A model generated the notes under the pieces. That model was not told the DNA's origin, searched no databases, and worked only from the letters and a program-made list of their open reading frames with translations. Position numbers and translations under genes: made by a program. From Methanomassiliicoccales archaeon PtaU1.Bin030 (GTDB lineage Archaea; Thermoplasmatota; Thermoplasmata; Methanomassiliicoccales; Methanomassiliicoccaceae): 29,666 nt of DNA. Below, one piece after another: positions 1-7,794 of this stretch (positions within the stretch are counted from its first letter, which is position 1; each line of letters opens with the position of its first letter). The stretch is from assembly GCA_002067635.1 (NCBI GenBank), contig MVRB01000232.1, positions 1 to 29,666 on the forward strand, in the 5' to 3' direction.

Positions 1-238
1 CACTACGCCCAGCAACGAAGAAACTAATGATCGGGGTGTGGTAATGCCTTGCATTGATTCCCAAATATGAGCAATCGTATTTAACCCCTTGCCAACCGTT
101 GGCCTGAACGAACATCGATGCTGGAGCGGGCCCAACATCATCGGAAGGAGAGCATCCAGGTTTATTGTTGAGGATCGATATGATACCAAAACTCAAATAA
201 CGACCACTGTATTTGACTCGTCTGACGGAGACCAAATC
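1..238. other. Upstream region of gap with no recognised gene
   Basis: No convincing gene lies here. A reading frame continuous with gap can be opened at a TTG at 89, but its first 50 residues resemble no dehydrogenase and the family fold begins exactly at the ATG at 239, so this stretch is treated as non-coding. Two TATA-like elements are visible on the plus strand, one near 78-86 and one at about 209-216. The second lies 27 nt before the gap ATG, which fits a leaderless transcript. If the first is used, the leader would be about 130 nt long. Confidence 0.5.
209..216 (+). promoter_or_regulatory. TATA-like box of gap
   Basis: The sequence TGTATTTG is centred 27 nt before the gap start codon. 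This spacing recurs in front of several other genes of the window and fits an almost leaderless mRNA. Confidence 0.4.
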
Positions 239-1255
239 ATGAAGGTAAGGGTCGGCATCAACGGTTACGGTACCATCGGTAAGAGAGTGGCCAGCGCGGT
301 CAAGGCCCAGGACGACATGGAGATCGTTGGGGTCACCAAGACCAGGCCGTCGTACGAGGCGAGGCTGGCAGGGATGGAAGGCTTCCCCCTTTATACCGCC
401 ACCAACGAGCAGGTGGCAGCCTTTGAGAAGGACGGGATCAAGGTCGAGGGGACCATCGACGACCTTCTGAAGAAGGTCGATATAATCGTGGATGCCACGC
501 CCGGAGGTGTGGCTGAGAACTACAAGGCCATGTATGAGAAGGCGGGGGTCAAGGCCATCTTCCAGGGAGGGGAGGACCACGGTCTCACCGGCATCTCTTT
601 CAACGCCTTTGCCAATTATAATGAGGCCTGGGGGGCGCAGTTCGTGCGCGTGGTGTCCTGCAACACCACCGGCCTGGTGCGGACCTTGTACCCTCTGGAC
701 AAGGTATTCGGCATAGAGAAGATATCAGCCACCATGGTCAGGAGGGGCGCCGATCCTGCCGATATAAAAGGCTCCGCCCTGAACTCCCTGGAGCCCAGCC
801 TCAAGCTGCCGACCCACCACGGTCCCGACGTTCAGACGATCATGCCGTGGCTGAACATCACCACCATGGTGGTGAAGGCCCCCACGACCCTGATGCACGT
901 CCATTGCATAGTGGCCGATCTCCGAAAGAAGGCCAAGGACCAGGACGTCCTTGCGGTATGGGACAACGTGCCCCGCGTCAAGTTCGTGAGCGGGAAGGAC
1001 GGAATAAAGAGCACCGCTCAGATCATGGAGCTGGGTAAGGACCTAAAGCGGGAGCGCGGCGACTTCATGGAGATCGTGGTCTGGCAGGATGGCGTCAAGG
1101 TCATCGGGAACACGCTCTACTATTATCAGGCGGTCCATCAGGAGAGCGATGTGGTCCCCGAGAACATCGACTGCATACGCTCGATGATGAAGCTCGAGCC
1201 CGACGGAATGCGGTCCATAAAGAAGACCGATAAGAGCCTGGGCATCGGAAAGTAA
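239..1255 (+). CDS. gap: Archaeal (type II) glyceraldehyde-3-phosphate dehydrogenase
   Basis: This protein of 338 residues is the phosphorylating archaeal GAPDH, which interconverts glyceraldehyde 3-phosphate and 1,3-bisphosphoglycerate with NAD(P) in glycolysis and gluconeogenesis. The N-terminus carries the Rossmann motif VGINGYGTIGKRV. The catalytic cysteine sits in SCNTTGLVR at about residue 141, followed by the archaeal-type MVRRGADP and the histidine-rich THHGPD segment. The length matches archaeal homologues, which are only distantly related to bacterial GAPDH. The ATG at 239 is chosen because the family fold starts there; a longer frame opens at 89 but adds unrelated residues. The gene stands alone, with pgk, the next glycolytic enzyme, 2 kb downstream on the same strand and two minus-strand genes between them. 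Confidence 0.95.
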   Translation: MKVRVGINGYGTIGKRVASAVKAQDDMEIVGVTKTRPSYEARLAGMEGFPLYTATNEQVAAFEKDGIKVEGTIDDLLKKVDIIVDATPGGVAENYKAMYEKAGVKAIFQGGEDHGLTGISFNAFANYNEAWGAQFVRVVSCNTTGLVRTLYPLDKVFGIEKISATMVRRGADPADIKGSALNSLEPSLKLPTHHGPDVQTIMPWLNITTMVVKAPTTLMHVHCIVADLRKKAKDQDVLAVWDNVPRVKFVSGKDGIKSTAQIMELGKDLKRERGDFMEIVVWQDGVKVIGNTLYYYQAVHQESDVVPENIDCIRSMMKLEPDGMRSIKKTDKSLGIGK

Positions 1256-1283
1256 GGACTCCTCAAACACCTTCTTCTATTTC

Positions 1284-1317
1284 AAAAAAATCGTGTGTGA
1301 GAAAAGTTAACTCACAC
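1284..1317 (-). terminator. Hairpin plus T-tract terminator of the exchanger gene
   Basis: A perfect 7-bp inverted repeat, GTGTGAG at 1295-1301 and CTCACAC at 1311-1317 with a 9-nt loop, overlaps the stop codon of the minus-strand exchanger gene. Read on the minus strand it is followed by a run of seven T at 1290-1284. This looks like an intrinsic-type terminator, although archaea mostly need only the T-tract. Confidence 0.55.
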
Positions 1318-2397
1318 CGAGAAAATGACCAGGACCACGAACAGAGCGTACAGCACGCCGCCCAGGAACAGACCGCTCTTCTTGATCTCCCTGTGGCTGG
1401 ACTCCAGGTACAGGACAACGCCTGAGAACAGGGCGATGACTATGCTAACCGCCTGCAGCATCTCCGGAGTGTTGCCCAAGTTGAGATGCCAGTTCGTGAA
1501 CAGTATGCCGATGGTGACGGGGATGCAGGACTGGAAGACCATGGCCCCGGTGATGTTGCCGATGGCGAAGGTGTCCTTGCGGTTCCGTATCCACATGAAG
1601 GAGTTGAACTTCTCCGGCAGCTCCGTGGCGATGGGGGTTATGATCAGCGCGAGGATGACCGTGCTGATCCCCAGCTCGATGGCGGCGGCCTCGATCTGCT
1701 CAACGAACATATTGGCGCCTATTATGATGAGGCCGAGGGCGGCAGCCACCTGAAGGAAGATCAGGGGTGTGGAAGGCTCGTTCTCCCGGATGAGGTCGAA
1801 CGATCCCGCTATCGGGTCCTCGAAGCCGGTCTCCGGCCGCTTTTTCACCCTATCGACCACCTTCTTGGTGTACAGCTGCTTCACTTCATCCTCGGCGCAT
1901 GCCCCTATCCCATGGGTGTACGTGTACCAGATGTACACACCATAAAGAGGGATGAGGGCAAAGCCGAGGACCCACTTGAACCAGTCGAACTCTGGAGGGG
2001 CCAGCGCGGCTATGATGGCCAGGGTGTAAGCCATAAGGAAGAACTTGAGGTCCCGGCGAATGCACTGACCGTTGACATTGAGGGTCGTGGTCTGCCTTCT
2101 CTTGGCGAAGAGGAAGACCGATATCCCGCACACGAACAGTGCCAGGGTGGCGAGCATGAAGGGCGCCCCGAGGATGGCCCCGGTCCCGATCTCATGGCCG
2201 GACTCCCCGCCCACGAACAGGATGGCGATGATCGGTATGAGCGTCTCCGGCAGGGCCGTGCCCACTGCCGCCAGAAGGCTGCCAACACAGCCCTCGGAGA
2301 GCTTGAACCTCTTGCCGATCCACTCCACGCCGTTGGTGAAAAGCTCGCATCCAAGCAGGATGACAACGAAGCTCAAAAAGAACATCAGGATGTCCAT
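1312..2397 (-). CDS. Sodium/calcium exchanger family (CaCA) membrane protein
   Basis: This integral membrane protein of 361 residues belongs to the Ca2+:cation antiporter superfamily, which exchanges Ca2+ against Na+ or H+ across the cytoplasmic membrane. It shows the two internal alpha repeats: the first as GSLLAAVGTALPET near residue 42, and the second as ITPIATELPEKFNSF in the C-terminal half, each with the conserved acidic residue after Pro/Leu. Around ten hydrophobic segments flank a charged cytoplasmic loop in the middle. The frame opens at 2418, but a TATA box at 2429-2436 puts transcription start near 2408, downstream of that ATG. The ATG at 2397, preceded by AGGTGA, is therefore preferred. 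The transported ion cannot be read from sequence. Confidence 0.85.
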   Translation of the reverse strand: MDILMFFLSFVVILLGCELFTNGVEWIGKRFKLSEGCVGSLLAAVGTALPETLIPIIAILFVGGESGHEIGTGAILGAPFMLATLALFVCGISVFLFAKRRQTTTLNVNGQCIRRDLKFFLMAYTLAIIAALAPPEFDWFKWVLGFALIPLYGVYIWYTYTHGIGACAEDEVKQLYTKKVVDRVKKRPETGFEDPIAGSFDLIRENEPSTPLIFLQVAAALGLIIIGANMFVEQIEAAAIELGISTVILALIITPIATELPEKFNSFMWIRNRKDTFAIGNITGAMVFQSCIPVTIGILFTNWHLNLGNTPEMLQAVSIVIALFSGVVLYLESSHREIKKSGLFLGGVLYALFVVLVIFSV

Positions 2398-2428
2398 GTC
2401 GGTCCTTTCACCTAACATGGAACCGTTA

Positions 2429-2436
2429 GATATAAA
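2429..2436 (-). promoter_or_regulatory. TATA box of the exchanger gene
   Basis: Minus-strand TTTATATC is a clear archaeal box A. The expected transcription start about 25 nt downstream falls near 2408, between the two possible ATGs, and so favours the start at 2397. Confidence 0.6.
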
Positions 2437-2457
2437 TTATGAACAATGGGGCCTCGA

Positions 2458-3213
2458 TCAGATCGCGTCCCATGGGTCCTCCACGAAATCCTCGTCCTGA
2501 TCTCGCAGCTCGTACATGAGGGAGCGCCGCTCCCTGCGTTTCTCCACCAGGCCAGCAGTGAGCTCGTGGGTGTACACCTGGTGGCAGGCGGGGCACAGCG
2601 TCTTAAGGTTGCCGGGGTGGTCCGAACCCCCGAGCGCCCGGGGCATGATGTGGTGCACCTCCAACGACTCCCAACGGTAACCACCTCGGCCACCCCTAGC
2701 ACGCGGATCGTACACCTTTCGGCGGCGTCCATTGAAGCCCACACCGCAGTCCTGGCATCGGTATCGGTCCCGCCTCAGCACCGCGCCCTTGAGGCGCTGC
2801 CAAACCAACCTCCTTATCAATGCGGTGGTGTGCTCGTCGTAAGGCGAACGTGTTGTGCCTTCTTCGTAGTAGCGGTGCCCCTCAGGGGTCTCCCTGCGCA
2901 TACGAGCCAGCTCCATCTTTACCGAGCTCCATGCCTCGCAGAGCATCTGGGAGTTGGAACCCTCGCGGTGCCGGCGGTGGCAATGAGGGCACGGGACCAT
3001 CCTTGCCTTATACGCTCTCTCGCTCCACTCGCGAAAGGGGCAGGCGGCCGCGAGCGACCGGTCGCAGCGTACCGGGCCTCTGCCGTCCCTGGCCTGGAAC
3101 ATGAGCGCCATGCCGTCCTCGGCCGCCCGGGCCGTTTCCCGCCAACAGTAGCTCTCCCTTTCGGGAACCAGGCGGTGGCGGCATGGCAGGATGCTCATCC
3201 TCTCGTAATACAT
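2458..3213 (-). CDS. HNH endonuclease family protein
   Basis: The C-terminal third is a zinc-type HNH nuclease: a CQDCG pair, then LEVHHIMPRALGG with the catalytic His-His, the Asn in GNLKTLC, and a second CPACH zinc pair followed by the final His. The N-terminal 140 residues are rich in Cys and His (including CPHCHRRH) and Arg and match no domain I recognise; they may form a further zinc-binding unit. The protein has 251 residues from the ATG at 3213 or 246 from the ATG at 3198. An AATATATT box at 3223-3230 puts transcription start near 3200, so the shorter form could be leaderless. No methyltransferase, recombinase or phage gene is adjacent, so its role is unknown. Confidence 0.8.
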   Translation of the reverse strand: MYYERMSILPCRHRLVPERESYCWRETARAAEDGMALMFQARDGRGPVRCDRSLAAACPFREWSERAYKARMVPCPHCHRRHREGSNSQMLCEAWSSVKMELARMRRETPEGHRYYEEGTTRSPYDEHTTALIRRLVWQRLKGAVLRRDRYRCQDCGVGFNGRRRKVYDPRARGGRGGYRWESLEVHHIMPRALGGSDHPGNLKTLCPACHQVYTHELTAGLVEKRRERRSLMYELRDQDEDFVEDPWDAI

Positions 3214-3319
3214 CCTCTGACCAATATATTTGGCGAGGCCTACAGAACTGGAGCAGAAAGGTTAATTCGGGAATGCCGCATGGAGGTAGCGTGGCCCGAC
3301 CAGGAGGCCGGCGATCTTC

Positions 3320-4546
3320 ATGAAAGAGTTCAACACCCTCGATGATTTCCAGTTCGAGAACAGGACCGTCCTATTGCGAGTAGACATTAACTGCCCTTTG
3401 ATCAAGGAGACCCTGGAGATCGAGGATGACAACCGTATCCGGCAGATCATACCCACGGTCCGCGAGCTGCTGGACAAAGGCGCCAAGGTGGTGATAATCG
3501 CCCACCAGGGTCGGCCCGGGGACTGGGACTTTGTCCGCCTCGACAGGCACGCGGTCGTGCTGTCCAGATATCTAGGGAAGCAGGTGAAGTACGTGGACGA
3601 CATCGTCGGTCCTACCGCCCAGGCGGAGATCAAGGGCCTCACCCCGGGGAACGCCATTCTGCTGAAGAACGTGAGGGACCTGCCGTACGAGCAGGAGAAG
3701 AGGAGCCCCGAGGACCACGCCAGGTGCGAGCTGGTGACCGCCCTCGCCCCCCTGGCGGACTACTACATCAACGATGCCTTCGCCACCGCGCATCGCTCCC
3801 AGTGCTCCTTGGTGGGCTTCCCCGAGGTGCTCCCGTCAGCAGTAGGCCGGTTGATGGAGAAGGAGCTGACCGCCCTGCAGTCGGTGTTCGATGACCCTCA
3901 GCATCCCTGCGTCTTCATCCTCGGAGGGGCCAAGTTCGCGGATTCGATCAAGGTCATCGAGAGGGTCCTCAGCAAGGGTACGGCCGACTGGGTCATCCTC
4001 GTGGGACTGAGCGCCAACGCCTTCCTCACCGCGCGCGGCGTGGATCTGGGAGAGCCATCGACGAAGATACTGCAGAGCGAGCTTACACCGGAGACCCTGG
4101 TGGCGGCGAAGGAGCTCTTCAAAGCGCACGGCCCCAGGATACTCCTCCCCTTCGACGTGGCGGTGGAGATAAACGGTCAACGGAGGGACATGATGGTCGG
4201 GGACCTGCCCATTGACGTCCCCATATTCGATATCGGGAGGTTCTCCACCGATAAGTTCGCCAAGGTGCTGTCCCAGGCCAACACGATATTCATGTCCGGT
4301 CCCGCAGGGCTCATCGAGAAAGAGCAGTTCTGCCTGGGGACGAAGGAGCTGATGACCGCCATGGTGCACTCCAAGGCATACACCTTGATAGGAGGGGGGC
4401 ACACCGTGGGGGCGGCCGAGCGCTTTGGTCTAGCCGAGAAGTTCAGCTACGTGTCCACCGCCGGCGGGGCCCTGGAGACCTTCATCCTGGGCAAGCCTCT
4501 ACCCGCGGTGGAGGCGCTGAAGAAGTGCAGGTGCGCGAAGGCCTAG
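3320..4546 (+). CDS. pgk: Phosphoglycerate kinase
   Basis: This protein of 408 residues transfers phosphate between 1,3-bisphosphoglycerate and ADP in glycolysis and gluconeogenesis. The N-terminal substrate domain shows RVDINCPL and IIAHQGRPGD, the conserved HRSQCSLVGFP arm, and LGGAKFADSIKVI. The C-terminal nucleotide domain has DVAVE and the phosphate-binding glycines IGGGHTVGAA, and ends with STAGGALETFILGK, the family's usual GG-A-E-L-G-K signature. Archaeal PGKs are close to this length. A GGAGG at 3303-3307 lies 12 nt before the ATG. Its TAG stop shares the palindrome CTAG (4543-4546) with the stop of dapL on the other strand, so the two genes converge with a 4-bp overlap and no room for separate terminators. 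Confidence 0.95.
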   Translation: MKEFNTLDDFQFENRTVLLRVDINCPLIKETLEIEDDNRIRQIIPTVRELLDKGAKVVIIAHQGRPGDWDFVRLDRHAVVLSRYLGKQVKYVDDIVGPTAQAEIKGLTPGNAILLKNVRDLPYEQEKRSPEDHARCELVTALAPLADYYINDAFATAHRSQCSLVGFPEVLPSAVGRLMEKELTALQSVFDDPQHPCVFILGGAKFADSIKVIERVLSKGTADWVILVGLSANAFLTARGVDLGEPSTKILQSELTPETLVAAKELFKAHGPRILLPFDVAVEINGQRRDMMVGDLPIDVPIFDIGRFSTDKFAKVLSQANTIFMSGPAGLIEKEQFCLGTKELMTAMVHSKAYTLIGGGHTVGAAERFGLAEKFSYVSTAGGALETFILGKPLPAVEALKKCRCAKA

Positions 4547-5694
4547 AGGGCCTTCTTCATCCTTTCCAGCGCTTCCTCTATCCTCTCTTCAGGCTGGGTC
4601 AGGGCCATGCGCACGAAGCCCTCGCCGTTCTGGCCGAAGCCTACTCCCGGGGTCACCACCACGCCCAGGTCCAGCATGCGGTTGGCGAAGTCCATGGAGT
4701 CGCACTCCACGTTGAAGAACAGGTAGAAGGTCCCCCTGGGCATCTTGACGTTGAAGCCCAGCTTCCGGAGGCCTCTGACCATGACGTCCCTTCTCCTTTG
4801 GTAAACATCGACGTTGTCCTGAACCATCCTCGGACGGCGTCCTCCTTGATACTCGCGGAGCGCGGCCACCGCGGCCTTCTGGATGAACTTCGGCGCTCCT
4901 GAGTCTATCTGCGATTTCACCTTCTTCAGGCCAGCGATGAGCTTGGCATCGCCCACCGCATAGCCCAGGCGATAGCCGGTCATGTTGAAGGTCTTGGAGA
5001 GCGAGCCGAACTCTATGGCCTGGCGCCCGAACTGTAGGATGGAGGGTGCCACGAAGTCATCGAAGGTCATCTCCGAGTACGCGTTGTCATAGCAGAGGAT
5101 GGTGTCGGTGTCGTTGCACCACCTAAGCGCCTTCATAAGGTAGGCGCCATCGGCCACGGCGCCTGTGGGGTTGTTGGGATAGTTTAGGAACAGCATCCTG
5201 GTGTCGCTTGGGCAATCTTCGAAGTTCAGCAGGAAATCGTCGTTGTCATATAGGGGCGCCTTCACCGGCTGAGCATCGCATAGGAGGGTGGCACCCTGAG
5301 AGTAGACTGGATACGCGGGATCCGGGCACAGCACCTTATCCCCAGGGTTGACGAAGGCCCTGGCGATGTTGGCCAGTCCCTCCTTGCTACCGAGCAGGAC
5401 GGCCACCTCCCGGTCGGGATTCAGCTCCACCCCGAATCGGTTGGAGTACCACTCTGCGATGGCGATCCGGGTCTCCCTCTCGCCCGCGGAAGTGGGATAG
5501 CGGTGGTTCTCAGGATCGTCCAGCTGCCTCTTTATCTCCTCAACGATGGGCGCAGGTGTCGGTAGGTCGGGGTCGCCTATCCCGAAATCGATTATGTCAA
5601 CGCCCTGTTCGATCTTCTTGCTGACCTTCTCCTCGATCTCCGCGAACAGATATGGAGGGATGCTCTTCAAACGCTCCGCGAACTCTATTGCCAT
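4543..5694 (-). CDS. dapL: LL-diaminopimelate aminotransferase
   Basis: This PLP-dependent class I/II aminotransferase of 383 residues converts tetrahydrodipicolinate directly to LL-diaminopimelate with glutamate as donor, bypassing the succinylase and acetylase branches. Visible motifs are DFGIGDPDLPTP near the N-terminus, NYPNNPTGAVA, and the PLP lysine in GSLSKTFNMTGYRLGY, with the C-terminal arginine region GEGFVRMALT. The opening ERLKSIPPYLFAEIEEK is typical of the methanogen and bacterial DapL2 group. It is the last gene of the lysine operon, 12 nt after dapF, and the presence of dapA, dapB, dapF and lysA strongly supports DapL over another aminotransferase of the family. Activity on other amino acids cannot be excluded. 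Confidence 0.9.
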   Translation of the reverse strand: MAIEFAERLKSIPPYLFAEIEEKVSKKIEQGVDIIDFGIGDPDLPTPAPIVEEIKRQLDDPENHRYPTSAGERETRIAIAEWYSNRFGVELNPDREVAVLLGSKEGLANIARAFVNPGDKVLCPDPAYPVYSQGATLLCDAQPVKAPLYDNDDFLLNFEDCPSDTRMLFLNYPNNPTGAVADGAYLMKALRWCNDTDTILCYDNAYSEMTFDDFVAPSILQFGRQAIEFGSLSKTFNMTGYRLGYAVGDAKLIAGLKKVKSQIDSGAPKFIQKAAVAALREYQGGRRPRMVQDNVDVYQRRRDVMVRGLRKLGFNVKMPRGTFYLFFNVECDSMDFANRMLDLGVVVTPGVGFGQNGEGFVRMALTQPEERIEEALERMKKAL

Positions 5695-5706
5695 TGTTTC
5701 ACCCGA

Positions 5707-6537
5707 TCATAGCTCCATCTCGCCCTGGAACACCCTGACGGCAGGGCCGGTCATCCGGACCATGGCGAGGTCCTTCTTAACGTTGATGGTAAGGTCGCCT
5801 CCCGGCAGGCGGACGGTGACGTTCCTGCCCAGGGGGACGATCCCTTGGAGGCCGGCAGCCACAGCGGTCGCGCAGGCCCCCGTCCCGCAGGCCTGCGTCC
5901 ACCCTGCCCCCCGTTCGTAAACTATGACGTCCAGCCTCTCGCCGCGAGGCCGGACGAACTCCACGTTGGTCCTCTTGGGGAAGATAGGATGGGCGTGTAC
6001 CGCAGGCCCGAGCTCCTGGACCTCCCTGTCGCTCAGCTCCTGGAATATCACGAAGTGAGGGTTGCCCATGCTGACCGCGGTGCCCCTAATCCTCATGCCG
6101 TTGACCTCTATGGCCCTATCGACGAACCGCCCCTCGCAATCCATGGGCACATCCTTGCAATCAAGCATGGGCGCCCCCATGTCCACGGATGCCTCGGTGA
6201 CCTCTCCCTCGGAAATTGTAACGGTCACCTCCTTCATCCCTCCCATAGTGTTGATGCGCATGCGCTCCACGGGCGCGATGGCGAAATCGTAGAGATGCTT
6301 GGCCACGCAGCGTATCCCGTTGCCGCACATCTCCGCCTCGCTGCCGTCGGAGTTCATTATCTTCATGAAAGCATCCCCCTCCTCGTCCGGGCGGATGTAC
6401 AGGATGCCGTCTCCTCCAATCCCCGTCCTGCGGTCGCAAAGCCTCCTCACGACCTCAGGGTCGGTGGGGGCCTGCATCTCCAGGTCCTCGAAGAGGATGA
6501 AGTCGTTGCCCAGCCCGTGATATTTCCAGAATATCAA
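5707..6537 (-). CDS. dapF: Diaminopimelate epimerase
   Basis: This cofactor-independent epimerase of 276 residues interconverts LL- and meso-diaminopimelate by a two-cysteine acid/base mechanism. Both catalytic cysteines are present: the first in EMCGNGIRCVAKH and the second in QACGTGACATAV. The start MIFWKYHGLGNDF is the family's usual opening, and the length is normal. Its ATG overlaps the lysA stop by ATGA, so translation is probably coupled. It supplies the substrate of LysA. Confidence 0.95.
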   Translation of the reverse strand: MIFWKYHGLGNDFILFEDLEMQAPTDPEVVRRLCDRRTGIGGDGILYIRPDEEGDAFMKIMNSDGSEAEMCGNGIRCVAKHLYDFAIAPVERMRINTMGGMKEVTVTISEGEVTEASVDMGAPMLDCKDVPMDCEGRFVDRAIEVNGMRIRGTAVSMGNPHFVIFQELSDREVQELGPAVHAHPIFPKRTNVEFVRPRGERLDVIVYERGAGWTQACGTGACATAVAAGLQGIVPLGRNVTVRLPGGDLTINVKKDLAMVRMTGPAVRVFQGEMEL

Positions 6538-7793
6538 AGCATCAGCCTCGAGGGCATTCGCTGGTGCCTCAGCAGTTCGTCGATGCTCTCCCGCTCCCGT
6601 ATCAGGTTCATCTCGCCCTTGTTCACCAGCACCTCGCGCGGAAGGGGACGCATGTTGTAGTTGGATGCCATGGAGAACCCGTAGGCTCCTGCATCGTAGA
6701 CGCAGATCACGTCGCCCTCCTCCACCCGCGGCAGGAGACGCTCACGGGCCAGGTGGTCACCGCTCTCGCAGATGGGCCCCACGACATCATACGTGACATC
6801 TCCTGGACGATCGAACTTGTTGGCCACCGCCACGTGATGGAAGGAACCGTAGAAGGCAGGCCTAACCAGGGTGTTGAACCCCGCGTCCACACCAGCGAAC
6901 ATCTTGTCCGGCGTTTCCTTCACATCCACCACCGTGGTCAGCAGGACCGTGCTGTCGGCAACTATGAAACGACCAGGTTCCAGCACTATCTGCTGCGCCG
7001 AGGTACCGTTCCTGATACGTGAGGTCACCTCCTCGGCCAGGCGGTCCAGGTCCATGGGCGTCTCCTCCAGGTGGTAAGGTATGGGGATCCCTCCTCCGAT
7101 ATCTATGAACTTCATGCCTAGGCCAAGTTCCGACTCCAACTGCTGTGATATGGAGACAAGCACATCGGTCCCCCTCAGGAAGGGCTCGATGTCCTGACCT
7201 CCTGAGCCGATATGGCAGTGCAGGCCTACGGGCCGGAACCCCAGCTGCAGGGCCTCCGAGTATGCCTCCACTATCTTGCCGAGAGGGATCCCGAACTTGG
7301 TGGACCGGGAGCCGGTCACGACCTTCTCATGATGCCCCGAACCTACCTCTGGGTTCACGCGGAAGGAGATGGGAACGTCGGTGGAGATCGACGCCAGCCG
7401 TCTCAGCTCCGAGAAGGAGTCCACGTTGATGGGCACCCTCCTACCGACGACCCCCTTGAGCTCCGGCGTGGAGACGTTGACCCCAGTGTACAGGATGCGG
7501 TCGGGAGAGTAGCCGGCCCGGAGACAGGCCTCGACCTCGCCGATGGAGACCGCGTCGATGCAGCTCCCCTCCTGCTCCAGGATGCGGAGTATTGCCAGGT
7601 TGCTGTTGGCCTTGCAGGCGTAGTTTATCCGGGTGGGCATGTGCTTGGCGAAAGCGCTGTGGACCCTCCGGTAGTTGTCACGGACCGCCTCCTCATCGGT
7701 AACGTATACCGGGGAGCCGTACTTGCTGACGATATCGGTGGCCTTGACGCCTCCGATGATCATCTGACCATCCTTGCTCTCGAACTGTCTCAT
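6534..7793 (-). CDS. lysA: Diaminopimelate decarboxylase
   Basis: This PLP enzyme of fold type III, 419 residues, decarboxylates meso-diaminopimelate to L-lysine. The PLP lysine lies in NYACKANSNLAI. Further motifs are GLHCHIGSGGQD, the phosphate-binding LEPGRFIVADS, and the C-terminal CESGDHLARER and YDAGAYGFSMAS segments, which complete the active site across the dimer. The frame can be extended upstream to 7904, but those residues lie inside lysC in another frame and look unlike protein. The ATG at 7793, one nt after the lysC stop and preceded by GGTGG, is the real start. The stop overlaps the dapF ATG. Confidence 0.95.
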   Translation of the reverse strand: MRQFESKDGQMIIGGVKATDIVSKYGSPVYVTDEEAVRDNYRRVHSAFAKHMPTRINYACKANSNLAILRILEQEGSCIDAVSIGEVEACLRAGYSPDRILYTGVNVSTPELKGVVGRRVPINVDSFSELRRLASISTDVPISFRVNPEVGSGHHEKVVTGSRSTKFGIPLGKIVEAYSEALQLGFRPVGLHCHIGSGGQDIEPFLRGTDVLVSISQQLESELGLGMKFIDIGGGIPIPYHLEETPMDLDRLAEEVTSRIRNGTSAQQIVLEPGRFIVADSTVLLTTVVDVKETPDKMFAGVDAGFNTLVRPAFYGSFHHVAVANKFDRPGDVTYDVVGPICESGDHLARERLLPRVEEGDVICVYDAGAYGFSMASNYNMRPLPREVLVNKGEMNLIRERESIDELLRHQRMPSRLML

Positions 7794-7794
7794 C

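Noticed and set aside
89..238. Fifty-codon N-terminal extension of gap from a TTG
   Set aside because: The residues match no GAPDH, and the Rossmann fold begins right after the ATG at 239.
1486..2415. Plus-strand frame of 309 codons opposite the exchanger gene
   Set aside because: Antisense to a clear membrane transporter, with composition typical of a complementary-strand artefact.
5845..6660. Plus-strand frame of 271 codons opposite dapF
   Set aside because: Antisense to dapF and lysA, whose catalytic residues are all present.
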